A program made the position numbers and the translations under genes. Below the pieces are notes generated by a model. That model was given only the letters and a program-made list of their open reading frames with translations. It had not been told where the DNA came from and made no database searches. From contig DAOULG010000025.1 of the NCBI GenBank assembly GCA_034420495.1, positions 1 through 8,292 of the forward strand: a DNA stretch of 8,292 nt. Reading direction: 5' to 3'. Shown here piece after piece: positions 4,745 to 8,292 of the stretch. The DNA is from VYDC01 sp034420495. GTDB taxonomy: Bacteria; Chloroflexota; Dehalococcoidia; UBA2979. The number at the start of each line of letters is the position of its first letter. The stretch's first letter is position 1.

Positions 4745-5797
4745 TCAGCCGGAGGCGGCGGGCACCCCGTGGAGGCCCGTCGCGAGGCGGACCGAGCGCA
4801 GCACGGCGCGCTCCACGGCGCGCGCCGCGAGCGCCTCCAGCGCGATCATGCGGCCCGGGGCGAGCGTCGCGGCGCCGGTCGCGAGGCCGAAGGCGGTGTC
4901 GCCGTCCCCGCGCGTGCCCACGGGGACGATGGCGCGCGCGAGGCCGGCGTGGGCGGCGCTCGCGAGCACGCCCGCCTGCGCCTTCGTGAGCCGCGCGTCG
5001 GTCGCGACGACGGCGAGCGTCGTGCTCCCTCCCCGGGGCGCGTCGGGCGGCGCGGGCGCTCCCCGGCGCAGCAGCTCGAGCGGATCGGAGTCCCCGCCGC
5101 CCTCGAGCCGCGGCGCGGCGACGCGCTCGCCCGTGGTCGGATCGACGACGGCGCCGAGCGCGTTCACCGCGACGAGCGCCGCGACGACGACCTCCCCCTC
5201 CGCCCCGTCCGCCGCCTCGAGGCGCTCGCTCGCCGTCCCCACCCCGCCCTTCACGCTGCGCCCGGCGCCGGCCACCTTGGCGACCGTAGCGCCGGTCCCG
5301 GCGCCGACGGAGCCCTCGGCGACGCGGCCGCGGCGCGCCGCCCGCGCCGCGCGGTAGCCCTCCTCCGCGCCGGGCGACCAGGGAGGGCCGACCGAGAGGT
5401 CGTAGAGGATGGCGCCGGGGACTATCGGGATGCGCTGCGGCGCCGAGCGCGGACCCGCCTCGAATCCCACGCCCCGCTCCCGGAGCAGCCGCACGACGCC
5501 GTCGGCGGCGGCGAGGCCGGGGGCGGAGCCCCCGGCGAGGAGGATCGCGTGCACCTCCTCCACCAGCGCTCCCGGACGGAGCAGATCGGTCTCGCGCGTG
5601 CCGGGCGCGCCGCCGCGCACGTCGACGCCGCCGAGTGTCCCGGGAGGGGTGAGCACGGCGGTCACGCCGGTGGCGCGCCTGCGGCTGGTCCAGTGGCCGA
5701 CGCGGATCCCCGCGACGTCGGTGAGGCGGCCCTCATCCGGCGGCACCGCGACGGGACGCGGCGCGGAGCCGGCGGGGACGGCGCTGGTCGGCGACAT
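4745..5797 (-). CDS. P1 (S58/DmpA) family peptidase, self-processing N-terminal-nucleophile aminopeptidase
   Basis: Members of this family are made as inactive precursors that cut themselves into alpha and beta chains. The new N-terminal Ser or Thr of the beta chain is the nucleophile. Known relatives are the L-aminopeptidase/D-esterase DmpA and beta-peptidyl aminopeptidases. The 350-residue product shows LTDVAGIRVGHWT (25-37), the signature DVRGGAPGTRETDLL (59-73), the Gly-rich LLAGGSAPGLAAADGV (86-101), VNALG (211-215) and the processing region GGSTTLAVVATDARLTKAQ (256-274). By the position of ATDA, T259 is the likely nucleophile, with S258 the alternative. I see no signal peptide. The start is ATG at 5797-5795, 6 bp after the hydrolase stop, so the two genes probably share a transcript. 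The substrate cannot be deduced. Confidence 0.92.
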   Translation of the reverse strand: MSPTSAVPAGSAPRPVAVPPDEGRLTDVAGIRVGHWTSRRRATGVTAVLTPPGTLGGVDVRGGAPGTRETDLLRPGALVEEVHAILLAGGSAPGLAAADGVVRLLRERGVGFEAGPRSAPQRIPIVPGAILYDLSVGPPWSPGAEEGYRAARAARRGRVAEGSVGAGTGATVAKVAGAGRSVKGGVGTASERLEAADGAEGEVVVAALVAVNALGAVVDPTTGERVAAPRLEGGGDSDPLELLRRGAPAPPDAPRGGSTTLAVVATDARLTKAQAGVLASAAHAGLARAIVPVGTRGDGDTAFGLATGAATLAPGRMIALEALAARAVERAVLRSVRLATGLHGVPAASG

Positions 5798-5803
5798 CGC
5801 GCC

Positions 5804-6718
5804 CTAGCCGGCGTAGGCGATCGGCAGCCTCGCCGGGACGGCGAGCTCGACGAAGGCGGTCACCCGGCGCAGGTACTCCTCCGGGTACTGGAGGTAGGCG
5901 CCGCAGTGCCCCGCCTCCGGCGCGACCCACACCTCGTGGCGGCTGCTCAGCGAGGCCGCCGCGATGTTCAGGGTCTGGCTCGGAGGGATCTGCTCGTCGA
6001 GCTCCCCGCACACGAAGTAGATGGGCACGTCCCCGGCGCGGGTGACGGCGACCAGCGGATCGACGGCGTCGATGTCGGCTGCGAAGAGCCGCCGCGCCAG
6101 GGCGCAGGCGAGCCGGAAGAGATAGCCCGGGACGCGGGAGTGCTGCCAGCGCCTCTGCTCGCGTATCGAGGCGATGGGCGAGTCAGCGATCACCGCGGCG
6201 ACGCGGCTCTCGGCGACGGCGACGGCCTCGAGCGCCAGCGTCGCGCCGAAGCCGAAGCCGTGGAGCAGCACGGGGAGATCCGGTGCGCGGCGCTTCGCGT
6301 AGGCGATCGCCGCGACGACGTCCCGGAGCTCCGGCCCGCCGAGGCGGTCCCGCGCGCCCGGCGACTCCCCGCGCCCCCTCAGGTCGAATGCGAGCACGTG
6401 GAAGCCGCGGCGCACGTACTCGTGCCCGAGCGGGAGCAGTCCCTGCGTCTCGTCGGCGCGCGTCCCGCCGCCGTCGTGCACGACCGCCACCGTCGCCCGC
6501 GCGCCCGGCGACTCGATGAACCAGCCGTGGAGCCGCACCCGGTCGACGGTGTGGAATCGCACCTCCTCGTAGTGGAGGCCCCGGTCGGCCGGCGTGCCCC
6601 GCACGCGGCGACGCGGCGAGCGGGTCAGCTCGTTCGCGAGGTGCAGCGCGACGGCGCCGTGCGCGAGCACGGCGACCACGAAGAGGACACTGACCAGGGC
6701 CAGCATCGGCATGAACAT
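5804..6718 (-). CDS. Membrane-anchored alpha/beta hydrolase-fold protein lacking the usual nucleophile serine
   Basis: The 304-residue product starts with a hydrophobic segment (about 5-28) that looks like an uncleaved membrane anchor, followed by a basic stretch. The rest is an alpha/beta hydrolase of the serine-hydrolase type: VVHDGGG (79-85, oxyanion region), FDLRGRGES (111-119), a nucleophile-elbow position LLHGFGFGAT (151-160), CGELDEQIPP (237-246, acid D241) and EAGHCGAY (268-275, H271). The elbow should read G-x-S-x-G. Here it is G154-F-G156-F-G158, coded GGC TTC GGC TTC GGC, so the serine is absent while the acid and histidine are kept. The substrate is unknown. ATG at 6718-6716 is used, but ATG at 6712-6710 has better spacing from GGGGTGG. 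It is followed 6 bp later by the P1 peptidase. Confidence 0.88.
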   Translation of the reverse strand: MFMPMLALVSVLFVVAVLAHGAVALHLANELTRSPRRRVRGTPADRGLHYEEVRFHTVDRVRLHGWFIESPGARATVAVVHDGGGTRADETQGLLPLGHEYVRRGFHVLAFDLRGRGESPGARDRLGGPELRDVVAAIAYAKRRAPDLPVLLHGFGFGATLALEAVAVAESRVAAVIADSPIASIREQRRWQHSRVPGYLFRLACALARRLFAADIDAVDPLVAVTRAGDVPIYFVCGELDEQIPPSQTLNIAAASLSSRHEVWVAPEAGHCGAYLQYPEEYLRRVTAFVELAVPARLPIAYAG

Positions 6719-6806
6719 CCACCCCGCCCGGACGGCCCGGATGCGTACCGCCGAGCGAGGCGAACACTACTACCCGGACGCCGGCCTCCTCAAGGGCGGG
6801 GAGCCC
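6719..6806 (-). promoter_or_regulatory. 88-bp gap upstream of the hydrolase; possible weak promoter
   Basis: Minus-strand TTGAGG (6793-6788, 4 of 6 matches to a -35) is followed, after a suboptimal 15-bp spacer, by an A/T-containing patch, TAGTAGTGTT, in which no -10 fits well. A tandem GCCCGGACG/GCCCGGATG pair lies at about 6726-6743. This is the natural place for a start of transcription of the hydrolase-peptidase pair, but the motif match is poor. Confidence 0.2.
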
Positions 6807-6814
6807 TCAGAGAG
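6786..6814 (-). terminator. Hairpin over the transporter stop codon, weak terminator candidate
   Basis: AGGGC (6793-6797) pairs with GCCCT (6803-6807) around a 5-nt loop. In the minus-strand RNA the stem can extend through G-U wobbles and one mismatch to 6786/6814, taking in the TGA at 6807-6809. No T-run follows, so it would at best be a partial or Rho-assisted terminator, or a 3'-end stabiliser, between the mutM-transporter pair and the hydrolase. Confidence 0.25.
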
Positions 6815-7433
6815 CGGCGAGGGCTGCGAGCACGAGGCCGGCAACGATGAAGAGCACCCCGGCCCCGCGCTCGACGAGCCGCCCGGGGAGGAGGCGCGCC
6901 AGGCGTGCGCCGGCGACGATCGCGAGCGCGTCCGCCGCCGTCATGCCGGCGGCCGCCCCCGCCCAGATGGGCACCGCCCGTCCCGGCTCGGCGCCGGCCA
7001 GCGAGATCGTCGCGAGCTGTGTCTTGTCGCCCAGTTCGGCCACCGTGAGGGCGGCGACGAGCGCCGCCCCCAGCAGCAGCGGAGCCCACCGCGCGTCGAC
7101 CCCGCGCGCCCGCCGGAGGAAGGCCGGCAGGTCGCGCTCGTGCGCCGCTCCCTCGTCGTCCCCGGCGCCGCCGAGCGAGGAGCGCACCGTCCACGCGCCG
7201 ACCGCGACGAAGAGCAGCGCCGACGCCGCCTCCGCGAGGCGCCGGGGGAGGATCTCGCCGGCCGTGGCGCCTACCAGGGCCGCCGCTCCCATGATCAGGA
7301 CGGCGGAGAGCGCGACCGCCGACAGCAGGACCGCGGTGCGGGCGCGGGTCGCCACCGCCAGCACCAGCAGCATCGACTTGTCGCCGAGCTCGGCGAGAAA
7401 GATCAGGGCGAAGCTCGAGGCGAGCGTCCCCAT
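6807..7433 (-). CDS. UPF0016 / TMEM165-GDT1 family cation transporter
   Basis: This is a 208-residue inner-membrane protein with the family's two signature motifs E-x-G-D-K-[ST]: ELGDKS (15-20) and ELGDKT (133-138). They lie in two inverted halves of three predicted helices each (about 3-27, 35-58, 66-84; then 116-140, 155-177, 188-207), separated by a charged loop (about 86-115). The paired acidic motifs form the ion-binding site. Characterised relatives move Mn2+ and/or Ca2+ out of the cytosol: TMEM165 and Gdt1 in the Golgi, and bacterial Mn2+ exporters. Manganese export is the likeliest role but is inferred. The ATG at 7433-7431 is 3 bp after the mutM stop, with no clear ribosome site of its own, so reinitiation from mutM is likely. 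Length is normal for bacterial two-half members. Confidence 0.92.
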   Translation of the reverse strand: MGTLASSFALIFLAELGDKSMLLVLAVATRARTAVLLSAVALSAVLIMGAAALVGATAGEILPRRLAEAASALLFVAVGAWTVRSSLGGAGDDEGAAHERDLPAFLRRARGVDARWAPLLLGAALVAALTVAELGDKTQLATISLAGAEPGRAVPIWAGAAAGMTAADALAIVAGARLARLLPGRLVERGAGVLFIVAGLVLAALAAL

Positions 7434-7436
7434 CGG

Positions 7437-8276
7437 CTAGCGCCGCTGGCAGCCGGGGCAGAGATGGGTGCCGCGCCCGCCCACCCGCCGCTTGACGATG
7501 GTCGCGCCGCAGCGGCGGCACGGCTGGCCCTCGCGCCGGAAGACCTGGACCCGCACGGTGTGCAGCCCCTCGGCGCCCAGGCCGTCGCGGTAGTCGCTGA
7601 AGCTCGACCCGCGGTCGGCGATCGAGGCGTGGAGCGCCTCGCCCACCGCGGCGTGCAGCCGCTCCACGCGCCTCCGCCCGAGCCGGTTCGCCGGCGTGCG
7701 CGGATCGATCCCCGCGCGCCAGCACGCCTCGTCGGCGTAGATGTTGCCGACGCCGGCCGCGACCGCCTGGTCGAGCAGCGCCGACTTCACCGCCACCGAG
7801 CGCCTCGAGAGCGCCCGCGCCAGCCAGCCGGGCGAGAACGCCTCCGAGAGCGCGTCGGGACCGGACCGCGGGAAGGCCTCGCGGGGGTCGTCGACCAGGT
7901 GCCAGGTCGCGAACTTGCGCACGTCGCGCAGCGAGAGCTCCGAGCCGTCGTCGAGCCCGGCGCGGGCCCGCTCGTAGCGGGCGCCGGGGTCCGCCGCCGC
8001 AGGGGCGGCGTCGCCGGGCCGGTGCACCAGCGATCCCGTCATGCGCAGGTGGATCACCCAGTGGCGTCCGTCGTCGAGGGCGAGGAGGAGGTACTTCCCG
8101 TGCCGGGCGGCCCCGCCGATGCGCCGGCCCTCGAGGAGGCGCTCCATCTCCCGCGGGGGATGGGTGACGGCGAGCCGCTCCGCGCCGGGGTGTATCCGCA
8201 CCCGGCAGAGCGTTCGCCCGACGACCAGGGGCGCGAGATCCCGCCGGATCGTCTCGATCTCCGGCAGCTCAGGCAC
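7437..8276 (-). CDS. mutM: Formamidopyrimidine-DNA glycosylase (Fpg/MutM)
   Basis: MutM removes 8-oxoguanine and ring-opened purines from DNA and cleaves the abasic site, starting base excision repair of oxidised guanine. The 279-residue product begins MPELPE, giving the catalytic Pro and Glu after removal of Met. It has the conserved lysine K61 in HGKYLL, WVIHLRMTGSL (73-83), the helix-two-turn-helix GVGNIYADEACW (175-186), the base-recognition region GSSFSDYRDGLG (223-234) and a complete zinc finger C253-C256-C273-C276 ending in CQ. All catalytic parts are present, so it should be active. The start is GTG at 8276-8274, fixed by the obligatory PELPE. No ribosome site is visible in the 16 bases of upstream sequence available. 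It is followed by the transporter gene after 3 bp. Confidence 0.97.
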   Translation of the reverse strand: MPELPEIETIRRDLAPLVVGRTLCRVRIHPGAERLAVTHPPREMERLLEGRRIGGAARHGKYLLLALDDGRHWVIHLRMTGSLVHRPGDAAPAAADPGARYERARAGLDDGSELSLRDVRKFATWHLVDDPREAFPRSGPDALSEAFSPGWLARALSRRSVAVKSALLDQAVAAGVGNIYADEACWRAGIDPRTPANRLGRRRVERLHAAVGEALHASIADRGSSFSDYRDGLGAEGLHTVRVQVFRREGQPCRRCGATIVKRRVGGRGTHLCPGCQRR

Positions 8277-8292
8277 GGCGCGTTGCGCCCGG

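Noticed and set aside
3773..6850. A 1025-codon open frame on the plus strand
   Set aside because: It runs antisense to panB, the P1 peptidase and the hydrolase, which all have clear family motifs. Its translation is rich in Arg, Gly, Ala, Asp and His without any recognisable domain. In DNA this GC-rich, stop codons are rare on the opposite strand, so long shadow frames are expected.
1..8292. Mobile element, CRISPR array, toxin-antitoxin or defence island
   Set aside because: There are no spaced direct repeats of the CRISPR kind, no transposase or integrase motifs and no unexplained gene pairs. All ten genes belong to recognised families, most of them housekeeping.

Overview
This window is a compact, very GC-rich stretch (roughly three-quarters G+C by eye) of an ordinary bacterial chromosome. 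All ten recognisable protein genes lie on the minus strand, so transcription runs from 8292 towards 1. No RNA gene, insertion sequence, phage gene or CRISPR array is visible. The organism cannot be named. The GC content, frequent GTG starts and a divergent RuvA suggest a GC-rich, probably uncultivated Gram-negative-type lineage. The RuvA hairpin region reminds me of the planctomycete subtype, but I hold that only weakly.

In transcription order, the first block is mutM (8-oxoguanine DNA glycosylase) and, 3 bp later, a UPF0016/TMEM165-type cation transporter. An 88-bp gap follows. The second block is a membrane-anchored alpha/beta hydrolase, whose nucleophile serine is replaced by glycine, and 6 bp later a P1/DmpA-type self-processing aminopeptidase.

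A 261-bp gap then holds the best promoter in the window (TTGACA-N17-GATACT, 4721 to 4693), a GC-rich hairpin, and a possible 19-residue leader ORF whose stop overlaps the panB start. This promoter probably drives a long operon: panB and panC (pantothenate synthesis for coenzyme A), yebC (translation or regulatory factor), ruvC and ruvA (Holliday junction processing), then the first 139 codons of uvrB (nucleotide excision repair), which runs off the window at base 1. Weaker internal promoters are possible in front of yebC and uvrB, so the DNA-repair part may also be expressed on its own.

Three repair pathways are represented: base excision (mutM), recombination (ruvC, ruvA) and nucleotide excision (uvrB). 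ruvB is not beside ruvA, and panD is not beside panC. I see no convincing novel multi-gene system. The items worth a second look are the pan operon leader, the serine-less hydrolase, the altered RuvA and the palindrome-rich ruvA-uvrB junction.
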